From assembly GCA_913060875.1 (NCBI GenBank), contig CAJXSL010000002.1:248001-312000 (forward strand): a stretch of DNA of 64,000 nucleotides, in the 5' to 3' direction. This document shows, piece after piece, positions 43,094 through 53,030 of this stretch. Each line of letters opens with the position of its first letter. Position 1 is the stretch's first letter. The notes beneath the pieces were generated by a model. It saw nothing but the letters and a program-made list of their open reading frames with translations, did not search any database and was not told the origin of the DNA. The DNA comes from an uncultured Desulfobacteraceae bacterium. GTDB taxonomy: Bacteria; Desulfobacterota; Desulfobacteria; Desulfobacterales; UBA5852. Made by a program: the position numbers and the translations under genes.

Positions 43094-44728
43094 CTAAGCG
43101 CGTCCGTCCTGATCGTCCCGCCGAAACGCCAGCATGGTAATGTCGTCGAACTGCTCAGCCTCGCCGGTATGGGCGGCGACCTGACCGGCAATCGCCGCCA
43201 CCAGGTCGGCCGCCGAGCCTGAATTGGCCTTCAATAACCCCCGGAGGCGCTTGCGCCCAAAAAATTCACCCGTGTCGGAAGCTGCCTCGGGAACGCCGTC
43301 CGTGTAGCTCAAAAGAATCTGCCCGGGTTTTATCGTGCTGTGGCGCACCGTAAACATCGCATCGACATTGATCCCGACGGCGGGACCGGTGGCGACCAGT
43401 TCCGTATGACCGCTCCCCCCGGCATCGAGCATGAAAAGCGGATCATGCCCGGCATTGATGTAGGACAGCCGGCCGGTTGCCGGATCAAGGACGCCGAAGA
43501 AAAGGGTCGCGAACATCCCCAAGTCGCCATGATTGCTGGCCACATAGCGATTGGTGTGGACCACGGCCTGCAACACTTCCAGGTCCAGACGTTCCGCACT
43601 GAAATCTTCCACCGCATCCGAGATAATCTCCACGGGCAGGTTACGCCCAGGGCAACTGCCCCCGTTCACCTCGAACTGTCCGGAGAAAATGCGAATAAGG
43701 CTCCTGAAAAGGGCCATGAACAGGGCCGCCCCCACCCCCTTGTCACACACATCCGCGATCACCATTCCCACCCGGTTGCCCGGCAGGTGGAAAGCGTCGT
43801 AATAATCACCGGCCACCTGGCGGGCCGGTTTGAAATAGGCCGCGAGTTCCCACCCCGGCAAGTCCATCAAACGGCCGGGAAGGAAATTCTTCTGAATCTC
43901 CCGCCCCTTTTCGAGTTCCTTCCTGAGGACCTGAGAATAATCCTCCAACTGGTGCAAGGTTTCCCTGAGTTGTCCTTCGGCGGCCTTGCGATGGTTGATG
44001 GCCTCGTCAATCTGGCCATACATGCGTTGAAAGGCATCGATGACCTCGCCCAGTTCATCGGACCGCCGGTCCTGGGCGGAAAAAAAAGTCGGTGCCGGCG
44101 CATCCCGGCGGACGGCGTCTCCCGCGGCCAGCAGGTCCCGGCGCAATTTTAGAATGGGCGCAACAACGATGGGTCCCAGGGCCATCATGGCTCCCAGGGT
44201 GACCACCACCGAAATAATGACCACAAGTCCGGCGATGCGCATGAAAAAAGCGTATAGTTCCTGGCGTACCGTGCGGGTGTCGTGCCGAACCACCAGGACA
44301 TCCATTTTGCGCTCTCCCTGCCCCAGACAGGCCACATCATAACGGTTACCCAAACGGTCGACCCGATCCAGCAGGTGGGCGGTGGATTCGGTATATACCA
44401 GTTCCGGGGGTTCCCCCACGGCACCGATCCGCGATCCGTCCAGTCGATACAGGGCGGCTCCGATGATGATGTCATCGAGCAGAAGTTCCTGGACGCGTGT
44501 CAGGAATTCCTGCCCTGACTGATGGGTCGGGGCCGTTTTCATCATGACCGCTATTTTGGCGGCGGAAAGGTTTTTGATCTGGGTCAGCAGCTCACGCTCC
44601 CGATTCCGCAGGGATGGGAAAAAAATAATGGCCTCGATGGCAATCACGCTGATAAACACCCAAAAAACGATGCGGCGCGACAAAACGGCGGTAAAAAATT
44701 TGGACAGGCTGTGGATGGCCTTTTGCAT
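43094..44728 (-). CDS. HAMP-SpoIIE-type serine phosphatase, membrane-bound
   Basis: A 544-residue sensor phosphatase. Two membrane helices (about 15-35 and 160-185) bracket a periplasmic sensor region; a HAMP segment and coiled coil (about 190-285) lead to the PP2C-type SpoIIE domain (LMDLPGWELAAYFKPARQVA, GDYYDAF, IADVCDKGVGAALFMAL, YINAGHDPLFMLDAG, LLSYTDGVPEA). Such proteins control partner-switching cascades with anti-sigma antagonists, none of which is encoded here. GTG at 44770 is an alternative start. Confidence 0.88.
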   Translation of the reverse strand: MQKAIHSLSKFFTAVLSRRIVFWVFISVIAIEAIIFFPSLRNRERELLTQIKNLSAAKIAVMMKTAPTHQSGQEFLTRVQELLLDDIIIGAALYRLDGSRIGAVGEPPELVYTESTAHLLDRVDRLGNRYDVACLGQGERKMDVLVVRHDTRTVRQELYAFFMRIAGLVVIISVVVTLGAMMALGPIVVAPILKLRRDLLAAGDAVRRDAPAPTFFSAQDRRSDELGEVIDAFQRMYGQIDEAINHRKAAEGQLRETLHQLEDYSQVLRKELEKGREIQKNFLPGRLMDLPGWELAAYFKPARQVAGDYYDAFHLPGNRVGMVIADVCDKGVGAALFMALFRSLIRIFSGQFEVNGGSCPGRNLPVEIISDAVEDFSAERLDLEVLQAVVHTNRYVASNHGDLGMFATLFFGVLDPATGRLSYINAGHDPLFMLDAGGSGHTELVATGPAVGINVDAMFTVRHSTIKPGQILLSYTDGVPEAASDTGEFFGRKRLRGLLKANSGSAADLVAAIAGQVAAHTGEAEQFDDITMLAFRRDDQDGRA

Positions 44729-45116
44729 AGGCGTTCTTACCCCGAAATCCTTAAATGGGGCTGCGGTCACCCCTTCCGTGAAAATCGAACCCGATGGGGA
44801 AAATCATCGGGACTGATCATTCCGTTCTGATAAGTCGTTCGCGGTTCCATTGGCTTACGGTACGGTTCTGGCCGGTTAAAAACCAATAACGTTCCGGATT
44901 GGAAAAAAGTCGCCAATACCAGCCTGAATCCGAATATTGACAATCATCATAGGACGTTGCAACATTAAGGAACATCCCCAAGAGACTCCCGATACCCGTT
45001 TTCGGGGGCTGGCGGCCCCTACCGCAATATCGATAAGCCCAAAGCTAAGGACATCCACGGCATCGGCAAGTCAGCAGACCCGCCTGCATGTCCACCAACG
45101 AAACAAAGGACACCTT
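44729..45116. other. divergent intergenic region
   Basis: About 390 bases between the divergent phosphatase and LOG genes. No RNA, repeat or clear promoter was found. A plus-strand open frame from 44937 joins LOG in frame but has no family similarity and is judged untranslated. Confidence 0.5.
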
Positions 45117-46175
45117 ATGACCACCAGGGAACGTACCGATAGGATGGAACTGCATTTTACCCCGACCAATGGACCGGCCGACGACGCCATCGATCAACTG
45201 ATCCATCTGGTGGGTGGCATACGACAACCGGACCTGGTCAGGGAGCTGATTCTGGCAGCGCTCAAGGCTGGTCAGGAAAATGAGGACAAAGCGGATCTGA
45301 AACTGATGAACTCCTCCCTAAAAGAGATGCGCTTCACAGCCAAGATCTTCGGACCCTACCGCCACATCCGCAAGGTGTCCGTTTTCGGTTCGGCCCGGGC
45401 CGGCGTCGACACCCCGGCCTACCGTATGGCCAGGGATCTCGGCCGGCAATTGGCGGATCGGGGGTATATGGTCATCACCGGCGGCGGGCCGGGCATCATG
45501 CAGGCCGTCAACGAGGGGGCCGGACCGGAGCATTCCTTCGGCATCAATATTCGTCTGCCTTTCGAGCAGAAACCCAACCCCGTGGTCGCAGGGAATCCCC
45601 GGCATATCAACTACAAATACTTTTTCAACCGCAAAGTGGCCTTTTTAAAGGAGGCGGATGCCGTTGTGGTATTCCCCGGCGGATTCGGCACACTGGATGA
45701 GGGCCTGGAAACCCTGACCCTGTCCCAGACCGGCAAACACAACCCGCTGCCGGTCATCATGGTCGATGTCCCCGGAAGCCGCTACTGGCGGGATTGGCAG
45801 GGCTTTATAAAAAAACATCTGGTTTCGGATGGGTTTATACGTTCTGAAGATCTCGATTTGTTCGATATCACCGAAGACGTTCCCCGGGTTGTCGATACGA
45901 TCGATCGTTTCTACCGGCGCTATCACAGCCTGCGCTACGTCGACCAGGAACTGGTCATACGAATGCATCGGCGGCTCGCCCCCCGGGCCATGCAGCGTAT
46001 CAGTTCTGAATTCAATGATTTGCTGATACAAGGAGGCACGTTCAGACAGGGGGAGGCGCTACCCCAGGAGGCTGACGATCCGGATTTAGCCCATCTGCCA
46101 CGCCTCATCCTGGATTTCAACCGCAGCGCCTTCGCCCGGTTGAAGGCCCTGATCGACGTCATCAACGACGCCTGA
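45117..46175 (+). CDS. LOG-family (TIGR00730) protein
   Basis: A 352-residue protein of the Lonely-Guy family, which hydrolyses nucleoside 5'-monophosphates to ribose 5-phosphate and a base in characterised members. The two signature motifs are GGGPGIMQAVNEGA and PGGFGTLDE. The family core is about 180 residues; here it is extended by about 90 residues at the N terminus and 80 at the C terminus. Start at 45117 is preferred for its AAAGGA at 6 nt. Confidence 0.88.
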   Translation: MTTRERTDRMELHFTPTNGPADDAIDQLIHLVGGIRQPDLVRELILAALKAGQENEDKADLKLMNSSLKEMRFTAKIFGPYRHIRKVSVFGSARAGVDTPAYRMARDLGRQLADRGYMVITGGGPGIMQAVNEGAGPEHSFGINIRLPFEQKPNPVVAGNPRHINYKYFFNRKVAFLKEADAVVVFPGGFGTLDEGLETLTLSQTGKHNPLPVIMVDVPGSRYWRDWQGFIKKHLVSDGFIRSEDLDLFDITEDVPRVVDTIDRFYRRYHSLRYVDQELVIRMHRRLAPRAMQRISSEFNDLLIQGGTFRQGEALPQEADDPDLAHLPRLILDFNRSAFARLKALIDVINDA

Positions 46176-46203
46176 GGCGGGCAGGCGTTCCGCACCAATA
46201 ACG

Positions 46204-46240
46204 ATGCCGTGTCGCGCCCCCTCGGCGCAAGACACGGCAT
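46204..46240. terminator. strong hairpin between convergent genes
   Basis: ATGCCGTGTC and GACACGGCAT are perfect 10-bp arms, with an inner GCGC/GCGC stem. No T-run follows, so it may be a Rho-linked or protective hairpin at the end of the LOG transcript. Confidence 0.4.
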
Positions 46241-46382
46241 GGATGGTTCGAAATATGGAAAGGCCGCAGCGTTTTAACAAGGGCCATCATTTTCAGACAC
46301 CGCCGGATGATTGTCCGATGGGATGTGCCCCCACCCCGTCAACTTGACCGCGGTGAGAAAAGACGGCCCTCCAGCAGCGGTA

Positions 46383-46952
46383 TTATTCCTCAAGGACAAG
46401 GGTGCGCACACGCCTGTTCTTAGCGCGCACTTCTTCCCCTTCACCCGTTGCAACCGGTCTTTCCTTGCCATAGCTTATGGCCGTGAGTCTTTCCCGCGCG
46501 ATACCGCGTCGCAGAAAAAAGCTTTTCACCTCTCCCGCCCTTCTGGCCCCCAAAGCCAGATTGTCTTCGGGTTTTCCGCCTTCATCGCAGTGGCCCTCGA
46601 TAACCACATTGACGTCCGGATAGGCCAGCAGCCAGGCCGCTTTCCATTCCAGTTCTCTTTCGGCCCGTTCCGTCAAACGGTATCGGTTTCTCTCGAAAAA
46701 AATATCTTCATAGATGAAACGATTGCGTTCCGTCTCAAACTGCCGTAGGGCGGCTTCTTCCTGGAGTTGCTGTTCTTCCAGTGCCTGCTGGCGGGCCAGG
46801 GCCTCTTCGCTGGTTGTTTCCGCGCCCTGCGGGGTCGATGGATCGTCCGCCGTGGCCGGGGCGGCCGTTTGTCTGCTGGCGCAGGCGCTCAGAAGGAACA
46901 ACAACAATCCGGCAACAAGCATCATCCGCCAAGCCAGTAATGTTCTGCGCAT
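46383..46952 (-). CDS. Pal-like OmpA-family lipoprotein
   Basis: A 189-residue outer-membrane lipoprotein. The signal peptide ends in the lipobox LLSAC. A coiled, glutamine- and glutamate-rich linker follows, then the OmpA/Pal domain: VNVVIEGHCDEGGKPEDNLA, LGARRAGEVKSFFLRRG and ISYGKERPV. It binds peptidoglycan and normally works with Tol proteins; no tol genes are nearby. Start at 46952 has GGGGG 4 nt upstream. Confidence 0.9.
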   Translation of the reverse strand: MRRTLLAWRMMLVAGLLLFLLSACASRQTAAPATADDPSTPQGAETTSEEALARQQALEEQQLQEEAALRQFETERNRFIYEDIFFERNRYRLTERAERELEWKAAWLLAYPDVNVVIEGHCDEGGKPEDNLALGARRAGEVKSFFLRRGIARERLTAISYGKERPVATGEGEEVRAKNRRVRTLVLEE

Positions 46953-47135
46953 CTTTCCCCCTTTGGTCATTGTCGCATTCGAAGATAGAGATGGCCGGCA
47001 AAGGCTCTTTCAGCTTATAATTCTTTCATTTTCATATGCTTAAAGCTCCCAACAGTCAACCCGAAAAGCGCTTGCAGTCCTGAAGAAAATGACCTATAGA
47101 GCGCCATTTCCTTTTCACCGGAGGGCCGGGCAACC

Positions 47136-48440
47136 ATGCGGCACCATTTTCCCCATGCCACGGGACGCTTTTTCCGTGTGTCCTCGTTCCAAATCCTGGC
47201 CATGTTCCGTCGGGGGATGTTCTACGCCTATCTTTCCGTTTATCTGCGATATTTTTTAAATCTAAGCGTTACCGAGACCACATTGTTCGCCACGCTTCCC
47301 ATGCTGGCCAACATTATCTTCCAGGCCACCCTTTGGGGACGCCTTTCAGACCGCTACCAGTTGCGCCGCACGCTGATTATATGGGGTGAAATCCTGGGTG
47401 GTTTCGGCACCCTCGCCGTTTGGTACGCCCACACACTACCGGTGGGGTTGCGCACCAAGGCCTACGTTATCATTGTCGGCCTGACGGTGGTGGAAGCCTT
47501 CTGGTCCATGTCCAACATCGGCTGGAGCGCCTTGATATCGGATCTCTACCCGCCCGAGGAACGCGGTGCGATCCAGGGCAAACTGACCAGCGCCGGCGGC
47601 ATCGGACGCATTGCGGGGGTATGGATCGGCGGCCTTCTCTACGATGGACTGGGTCGCTTTTACGAGGGATGGGGTTTTGAGCAAGGAGCGCTTTTCTTCG
47701 TGGCCGCCGGCGTCATGTTCGTATCGACCCTTCCGTTGTTGACCCTGCCCGAAGGGGGCGTCACCGAAGACAGCGTTATCAACTCCACCAGGGACCCGTT
47801 GCGGCATGACCGATCGGCCAGCTGGTTTGCAATTTTTTTGACCGCCATGGCCTTGATCAATTTCGGGCGTAACGCGGTGGTGATCATTCAGCCCCAATAT
47901 CTGTTTCTGGACACGGGTTTTGCCGTCTCCAGCCAGGCCCTAAGCACGATCGTCAATACCGAATCCGTCGCCATGATTCTCGGTGGCCTGGTCGTCGGTG
48001 GCATCGTTTTGAGGATCGGCAATGGCAACGCCGTGCTGCTGGGCACCCTCATCAGTATGGCCTACCTGGTCCTGTTTGCCACCACCACCCAGTTGGCCAT
48101 GATCTATCTTGGCAGCTTCCTCAAAGGCTGTGCCGAGAGCATCGTGGTGGCCTCATCCTACGCGTTTGGATCGCTGCTCATTCCGCCGGAGAAGAGAGGA
48201 CGGCGTTTCGGCCTGTTCAATGCCACCTTTTTTCTCAGTTGGGGGCTGGCCGGCACCCTTATTGCCGGCCCGCTCGTGGATGCCCTTCTGAACGCCGGCC
48301 ACACGGCCGAAATGGCCTACCGTTCGGCTTATTGGGCCGGCGTCATCATCACCCTGGCCGGGTTTATTCTCCTGGCCGTACTGGTGTATGTGTTGATGCC
48401 GCGCAAACCATCCGCAGACAGACCACCCGCCCAACGCTGA
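47136..48440 (+). CDS. MFS transporter
   Basis: A 434-residue inner-membrane carrier with about 12 helices in two halves. The loop motif after helix 2 is GRLSDRYQLRR, typical of the superfamily, and a less exact copy follows in the second half. The sequence does not identify a substrate. GGAGGG lies 11 nt before the ATG. Confidence 0.88.
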   Translation: MRHHFPHATGRFFRVSSFQILAMFRRGMFYAYLSVYLRYFLNLSVTETTLFATLPMLANIIFQATLWGRLSDRYQLRRTLIIWGEILGGFGTLAVWYAHTLPVGLRTKAYVIIVGLTVVEAFWSMSNIGWSALISDLYPPEERGAIQGKLTSAGGIGRIAGVWIGGLLYDGLGRFYEGWGFEQGALFFVAAGVMFVSTLPLLTLPEGGVTEDSVINSTRDPLRHDRSASWFAIFLTAMALINFGRNAVVIIQPQYLFLDTGFAVSSQALSTIVNTESVAMILGGLVVGGIVLRIGNGNAVLLGTLISMAYLVLFATTTQLAMIYLGSFLKGCAESIVVASSYAFGSLLIPPEKRGRRFGLFNATFFLSWGLAGTLIAGPLVDALLNAGHTAEMAYRSAYWAGVIITLAGFILLAVLVYVLMPRKPSADRPPAQR

Positions 48441-48530
48441 CCCCCCTGAGCGACCTCAGGTTTTCGACCAACGCCATTAAAACCGGCGAAACGGGATGAA
48501 ACGCGCGGCCACAGGTGGGAAAGCGGATCG

Positions 48531-49274
48531 TCAGCCGGCCGATTCCGTGCGGCCAGGATCTTTTTTTTCCGCTTCAACCTGGTAGAGGGTGGCACCTACA
48601 GGCGCAAAGGAAAGCAACAGGATATTGACGAGCGGAATTAACAACGGAAGACCGAACCCCAGATGGAACAACAGTTGCCGACGGAACATCCGGAAGCGTT
48701 CCTTGAAGGGATAAAGGCGTCGGGCCGGTAGGAGATCCGTATTGTCCCAGGCCAGAAACATGACGGCCACCACCGGGCCGATAAACGTCAGCAGCGGCCC
48801 CAGCGGGGTCAGCCACCCAACGCCCATCACCAGCAAAGTGGCGAGCACAGGGATAATGGCGCGGGGGGTTTCCTGTTTGACAAGAAAAACCAGTTGGGCC
48901 GGGAAGGACATCCCGGCAGGTTTCTTTTCCTGGCCGGTTACCATACGCTCCGTGATACGTGACATCTGCTCCATGATCACCACACAAAACAAAATTTGAC
49001 ACAGGAAATAGCCCAACACGGATGTCAGAGCCAGGAGAACCAATGACAGCAGCCAGGAAGCAAGATACCAAAGCCACAGAATCCAGAGACTTTCGGGCCG
49101 GGTCCAGATCAATTGCATCATGTCCTGGTGGTAGGCGAAAAACACAGCCGCAGCCCCCACGCCAATCAGGAGAACGATTACAAAACGAAGCAGGCCAAGC
49201 ATAAGCAGACTTGGGGTACGAAGGCCCAGAAGTAATCCGCGAAAATTGGTCCGGATGCCGCGAAGTATATCCAT
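48531..49274 (-). CDS. EI24/CysZ-like membrane protein
   Basis: A 247-residue membrane protein with four to six hydrophobic segments and the family patterns PSLLMLGLLRFVIVLLIGVG, VLGYFLCQILFCVVIMEQMS, and the C-terminal FGLPLLIPLVNILLLSFAPVGATL. CysZ proteins carry sulfate in some bacteria; in a probable sulfate reducer that is attractive but unproven. GGGGG precedes the start. Confidence 0.75.
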   Translation of the reverse strand: MDILRGIRTNFRGLLLGLRTPSLLMLGLLRFVIVLLIGVGAAAVFFAYHQDMMQLIWTRPESLWILWLWYLASWLLSLVLLALTSVLGYFLCQILFCVVIMEQMSRITERMVTGQEKKPAGMSFPAQLVFLVKQETPRAIIPVLATLLVMGVGWLTPLGPLLTFIGPVVAVMFLAWDNTDLLPARRLYPFKERFRMFRRQLLFHLGFGLPLLIPLVNILLLSFAPVGATLYQVEAEKKDPGRTESAG

Positions 49275-49318
49275 GCGTGTTCCCCCTTTGGAATCTTCCG
49301 TTGGGATCTCCCCTGCTG

Positions 49319-50116
49319 TCAGGGCAACAGCCGTTTGAGACGTTCACGCCACCGCACGAGCAAAGGCCGGGCGATCTCGACACGCAGATAAAGATCTCCC
49401 GACGGGCCGCCGCCCTGCCCTTTATCGCCCATACCGGTTAATCGTATGCGCTGCCCCTCACGAACACCGGGAGGAATTTTGACCACCAGTTTTTTCTTCT
49501 GCCGGCGATGGTAATAAGCGTACGGGCCGCCCTGACGGGCCTTTTCGGGCGAAAGCCGAATCAGATCCTCGGTATCATCACCCGCCCGGGGCAGGGGCAC
49601 ACCGGTCAGCCGCTCCATCATGTGTCGGGCCAGCCGGCCAAACCCGCGCCCGCCGCACATGCCGGGTCGACCGCCCATCGGCCCCCTTCCCGTGAAACCA
49701 TAGCTTTTGAAAACCATGCCGCGGCGCCGGCCACGGAAAGACCGATAGCCAGGGCCATAAAACTCCCTGAAAATATCGTCGGATTGCCGGAAACCGTGCA
49801 TCCGGGTCATTTCTTCAAAAATTCGGAAAATGTCCGACCCGGAGAAGATATCCTGATCCGAATAATGCTGGCGAAACTGGCTGTGGGCGGAAGCACCATA
49901 TTGCTGGCGCATGCTATCATACGCGCGTCGTTTGTCCGCGTCGGACAAAACGGCATAAGCTTCATTGACGGCCTTCATTTGGTTGACCGCCTCCGGGTTG
50001 TCTTGATTGCGGTCGGGGTGATATTTGAAGGCCAGTTCCCGATAGGCGTCTTTGATGGCTTTCTCGCCGGCATCTCTGTCGACATTGAGGACTTTGTAAT
50101 AGTCTTGTGCTTGCAT
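49319..50116 (-). CDS. DnaJ-type J-domain protein
   Basis: A 265-residue co-chaperone. The J domain (about 3-68) holds the essential HPD in FKYHPDRN. It is followed by a Gly/Arg/Met-rich linker and one DnaJ C-terminal unit (KLVVKIPPGVREGQRIRLTG, GDLYLRVEI). The CxxCxGxG zinc repeats of true DnaJ are missing, so it is of the CbpA kind, and the C-terminal part is shortened. Start 50116 or GTG at 50122. Confidence 0.88.
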   Translation of the reverse strand: MQAQDYYKVLNVDRDAGEKAIKDAYRELAFKYHPDRNQDNPEAVNQMKAVNEAYAVLSDADKRRAYDSMRQQYGASAHSQFRQHYSDQDIFSGSDIFRIFEEMTRMHGFRQSDDIFREFYGPGYRSFRGRRRGMVFKSYGFTGRGPMGGRPGMCGGRGFGRLARHMMERLTGVPLPRAGDDTEDLIRLSPEKARQGGPYAYYHRRQKKKLVVKIPPGVREGQRIRLTGMGDKGQGGGPSGDLYLRVEIARPLLVRWRERLKRLLP

Positions 50117-50414
50117 TGTCACTGCGATTTCGTGAAAGGGTTTGCGTCACCATGCCTATGCGCTGAAAGCGGCTTGGCGCCAAGCCATTCTGGCGCGTTA
50201 GGATTCCCGCTGTCACCGCGTCAGCTCCCATAAATTCATTTCAGGAGAACGTAGGAATGTTTCTATAACAGGCACACACGGACAACAAGAAAAACCTTGA
50301 AGGAAATTATGTCACGCCGCCACCGCAAAGTCGCCGTACAGCGTTTGCCGTGACGTGTCGTCAATCCCGGTCGGTGGGGTCGCATCCATGGCGAAGGGGT
50401 GGGAATCCGTGTGA

Positions 50415-51191
50415 TCAGGCAGCTTGACGCTGCAAGGCAGCATCCTTGACCTCGGCTGAGACCACTGTGACATTATCCGTACCGCCACGCTGCAGGGCCA
50501 ATTGCACCAGGTTAGCGCAGACCTGACCGAAGGGTTTGGAAAGAAGGATATCCCGAATTTCATGATCGCGGACCAGATCGCTCAATCCGTCCGAACAGAT
50601 TAAAAACAGGTCGCCGCCGTTCAGATCATCCACACCGGACTGGATGCGACGCAAGCGGGGCAAAGCGCCCACGGCCTGCATGAGGACATGGCCACTGGGA
50701 TGCCCAATCGCCTCCTCCGGCGACAGTTTTCCGTTTTGCACCAGATAGTCCCGTAGGGTCTGATCATCGGTAAGACGCGTCAGCCGGCCTTCCCGCAGCC
50801 GATAAATACGCGAATCCCCGACATGGGCCACAACAATTTTATCTTCCAGAAAAAGCAGGGCGGAAACGGTGGTCCCCATGCCCTTGTATTGCGGGTGATC
50901 ACGCGAAAAATCGCGCACCTTGACATTGGCCATCTGGATCATGCGTTCCAGTCGTTTGCGGTTGGTCCCCGCGTTAAACGGCTTGATCCCGTTACGATAG
51001 ACCGGAAAATCAAAAAACGTTTCACAAACGATGTGGCTGGCAATTTCCCCTCCGGCGACGCCCCCCATGCCGTCACAGACGACGGCCAGCGCACCGCTGT
51101 ATTCATCCCCATGGATAACCGCATAGGTATCTTCATTGGTGTCACGCACCAGGCCGGTCACCGATTGGTGGTCAAAATTGATGTTAAACAT
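50415..51191 (-). CDS. PP2C-family serine/threonine phosphatase
   Basis: A 258-residue soluble phosphatase. Metal-binding motifs are complete: RDTNEDTYAVI, VCDGMGGVAGGEIAS, GTTVSALLF, HVGDSRIYRL, LICSDGLSDLV and GGTDNVTVV. It acts against Ser/Thr kinases. No Hanks kinase is nearby. The start at 51191 has GGAGG 4 nt upstream; the open frame extends 67 codons further without family similarity. Confidence 0.92.
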   Translation of the reverse strand: MFNINFDHQSVTGLVRDTNEDTYAVIHGDEYSGALAVVCDGMGGVAGGEIASHIVCETFFDFPVYRNGIKPFNAGTNRKRLERMIQMANVKVRDFSRDHPQYKGMGTTVSALLFLEDKIVVAHVGDSRIYRLREGRLTRLTDDQTLRDYLVQNGKLSPEEAIGHPSGHVLMQAVGALPRLRRIQSGVDDLNGGDLFLICSDGLSDLVRDHEIRDILLSKPFGQVCANLVQLALQRGGTDNVTVVSAEVKDAALQRQAA

Positions 51192-51509
51192 GAAACCTCC
51201 GTCGATTTGATCCGGGGCAGCCAGGTTTTGATGCGGCCCGGCGGAATCCGGCACGTCGTTTGAAAGCGGGCATCGGGTTTGGTAATGACCGCAATCATCG
51301 TAACGGGCAGAAATATTATGCCTGTAAGCCTTATCGGCCAACGGTGGGAATTGCTTGAGTAAATGATGGTGAGATGTCTGTACCTGCCGCACTCCCGCAT
51401 CTATCGTGCCGCTTGGCCCCTGATTCGATGGTTCAGGAACGGCCGGATCTGGCCGTGGGAATGCCTCTGGCAGTCATCGGTCGGCCCTTCGGTGCAGGGA
51501 ATGCGGTGC
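51192..51509. other. intergenic region
   Basis: About 320 bases upstream of the PP2C gene. I see no gene, repeat or terminator. The open frames here are GC-driven extensions. Confidence 0.4.
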
Positions 51510-51731
51510 TCACCCCTGCCTGAAATGCGTCAGTTCCCATTGTTCCGACCGGGTGTCATGGCGAATGATCCACTGGGCGCCATCCGCGGTTCGGAATTTA
51601 AAATACCGGTGTTGCGGTGCCAGCCAACGGTCAAGGATCTCCGCAACCTCCAAACGGTATTCACCAATCTGGACCCGTCGCGGCGTTTCCTCGCCGCGAT
51701 ATCCAGCGTAGCATTCCACCTGAATACGCAT
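51510..51731 (-). CDS. conserved small protein of unknown function
   Basis: A 73-residue protein, MRIQVECYAGYRGEETPRRV followed by a region with VAEILDRWLAPQHRYFKFRT. I have an impression of the same pattern in other anaerobic proteobacteria, without a known role. It is rich in aromatic and charged residues and has no signal peptide. GAGAGGGG is just before the ATG at 51731; an upstream ATG at 51797 is less likely. Confidence 0.6.
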   Translation of the reverse strand: MRIQVECYAGYRGEETPRRVQIGEYRLEVAEILDRWLAPQHRYFKFRTADGAQWIIRHDTRSEQWELTHFRQG

Positions 51732-51963
51732 GCCCCTCTCACCTTGGCGATGCCTTTCCACCCAACGGCCAGGAACCGCCAACGCGGTCGGCGCCATGAA
51801 CCCGCCATCAAATCGGAAAAAGCGACGATCCCCGAGGATCTGCCCGGCGCTTGCGAAGGTTTGTCGCTTGCATCCCGGCCTGATTTGGCCTATCCAATAA
51901 TGAGGCCTCGGGGATGCAAAATCAATCCCGCTAAACGACCCGTCACCAAGGGAGGCTGTCTAT

Positions 51964-52089
51964 ATGAAACGCTGGCGCTGTATTGTCTGCGGCTATCTTC
52001 ACGATGGCGATCGCCCCCCCTATCGCTGCCCTGTGTGTGCGGCACCGGCGGCATTGTTTGAACTTCTGGAACCTCCGGCCCCGGTGTGA
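51964..52089 (+). CDS. 41-residue rubredoxin-like protein
   Basis: A very short gene with GGAGG 8 nt before the ATG. The protein reads MKRWRCIVCGYLHDG and then YRCPVCAAP, so two CxxC pairs are spaced as in the rubredoxin tail of rubrerythrin, with an unusually short middle (13 residues between pairs). It should bind one iron or zinc. It may be an electron carrier for a di-iron protein made elsewhere. No co-directional neighbour is close. Confidence 0.7.
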   Translation: MKRWRCIVCGYLHDGDRPPYRCPVCAAPAALFELLEPPAPV

Positions 52090-52221
52090 CCGTTGCGACA
52101 GGATCCGGGGATCTGCCTTCGCCCGGGGATAAAACGCATGGCGTGGTTCGTCTGGCCGTGGGGTGGTTGCAGGGGGATTATATCCTGGCGTTAAAGCGTG
52201 TGGATGGTGACAGGATTTTTG

Positions 52222-52623
52222 CTATTTGTAGGAGGAATGACAAACAGAATCGCGAACCCGTTGCCACAAATCAATGTAATCAAAGGGTTTGACACGAAAA
52301 AAACCGAGCTCCGCTTCGATGGCGCGAAACCGATCCTTTTCCGCGTCATATCCGGGCGCGACAGCCAGTTCGATCCGCCCCTGCCATTCCGACCCCGTGG
52401 ACAAATCAATGCCGCCACGGCCACCGAGATGGACATTGGAAAATATCCGCTCACCGCCGCATCGGATGCGTATATAGTCCAGGGCTTTTTCGGCACCGGA
52501 AAAGCTTACGGCATGGCAGTGATCATCCGTGGCGAAATGTTCGATCAGAATCTGTCGGATCACCCAATCGTTTTCCAAAAAGAGAACATGCATTTTCCGG
52601 TATAAAGGAACAACGTTATCCAT
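52222..52623 (-). CDS. degenerate receiver-like protein
   Basis: A 133-residue protein with the fold pattern of a response-regulator receiver: MHVLFLENDWVIRQILIEHF replaces the DD pair by EN, the phospho-acceptor strand FSNVHLGGRGGIDL has N where D is needed, and only the lysine of FFRVKPFDYIDL remains. It should not be phosphorylated, so it may bind a partner constitutively. AGAGG is 8 nt before the ATG at 52623. Confidence 0.6.
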   Translation of the reverse strand: MDNVVPLYRKMHVLFLENDWVIRQILIEHFATDDHCHAVSFSGAEKALDYIRIRCGGERIFSNVHLGGRGGIDLSTGSEWQGRIELAVAPGYDAEKDRFRAIEAELGFFRVKPFDYIDLWQRVRDSVCHSSYK

Positions 52624-53030
52624 CGGCTGTCCTCTCGACTGCTGACCCGTAAGTGAAACCTCAAACGTTCTTGACACGGGTTGACGATTACCGACGTTCC
52701 TGACACGACCTCACCTGCCGGGGATGATGGCCGCCTGAATGCCTGCTCGTATGGTAAGCAAATATCATGCAAACCATATCTTGTTTCACACCCGACGCAG
52801 ATGCACAACATGGAGTATATTTGTGGCAATTTTTTTTCTTATTGGGAACTATCTTTCTCATCGGCAAGATCAGCTAATGGCCGGGGCGGGTTGGACACGG
52901 TGACCGGATAGAGGTGATGCGATCAAGGGTCACCCAAGGGGCACAAACGGTTTTGGTATGGCATCAATACGTATCCAGGGATCCCGGCCTTCAGCTGACA
53001 GCATCAGGGGTTAGGCCCTGCCACCCATGT
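52624..53030. other. intergenic region
   Basis: About 400 bases before the repeat at 53031. No gene is supported. A T-rich tract at 52826-52840 is the only notable feature, and no hairpin precedes it. Confidence 0.4.

Noticed and set aside
44937-45116. 60-codon N-terminal extension of the LOG gene
   Set aside because: No family similarity, and ATG at 45117 has a well-placed AAAGGA.
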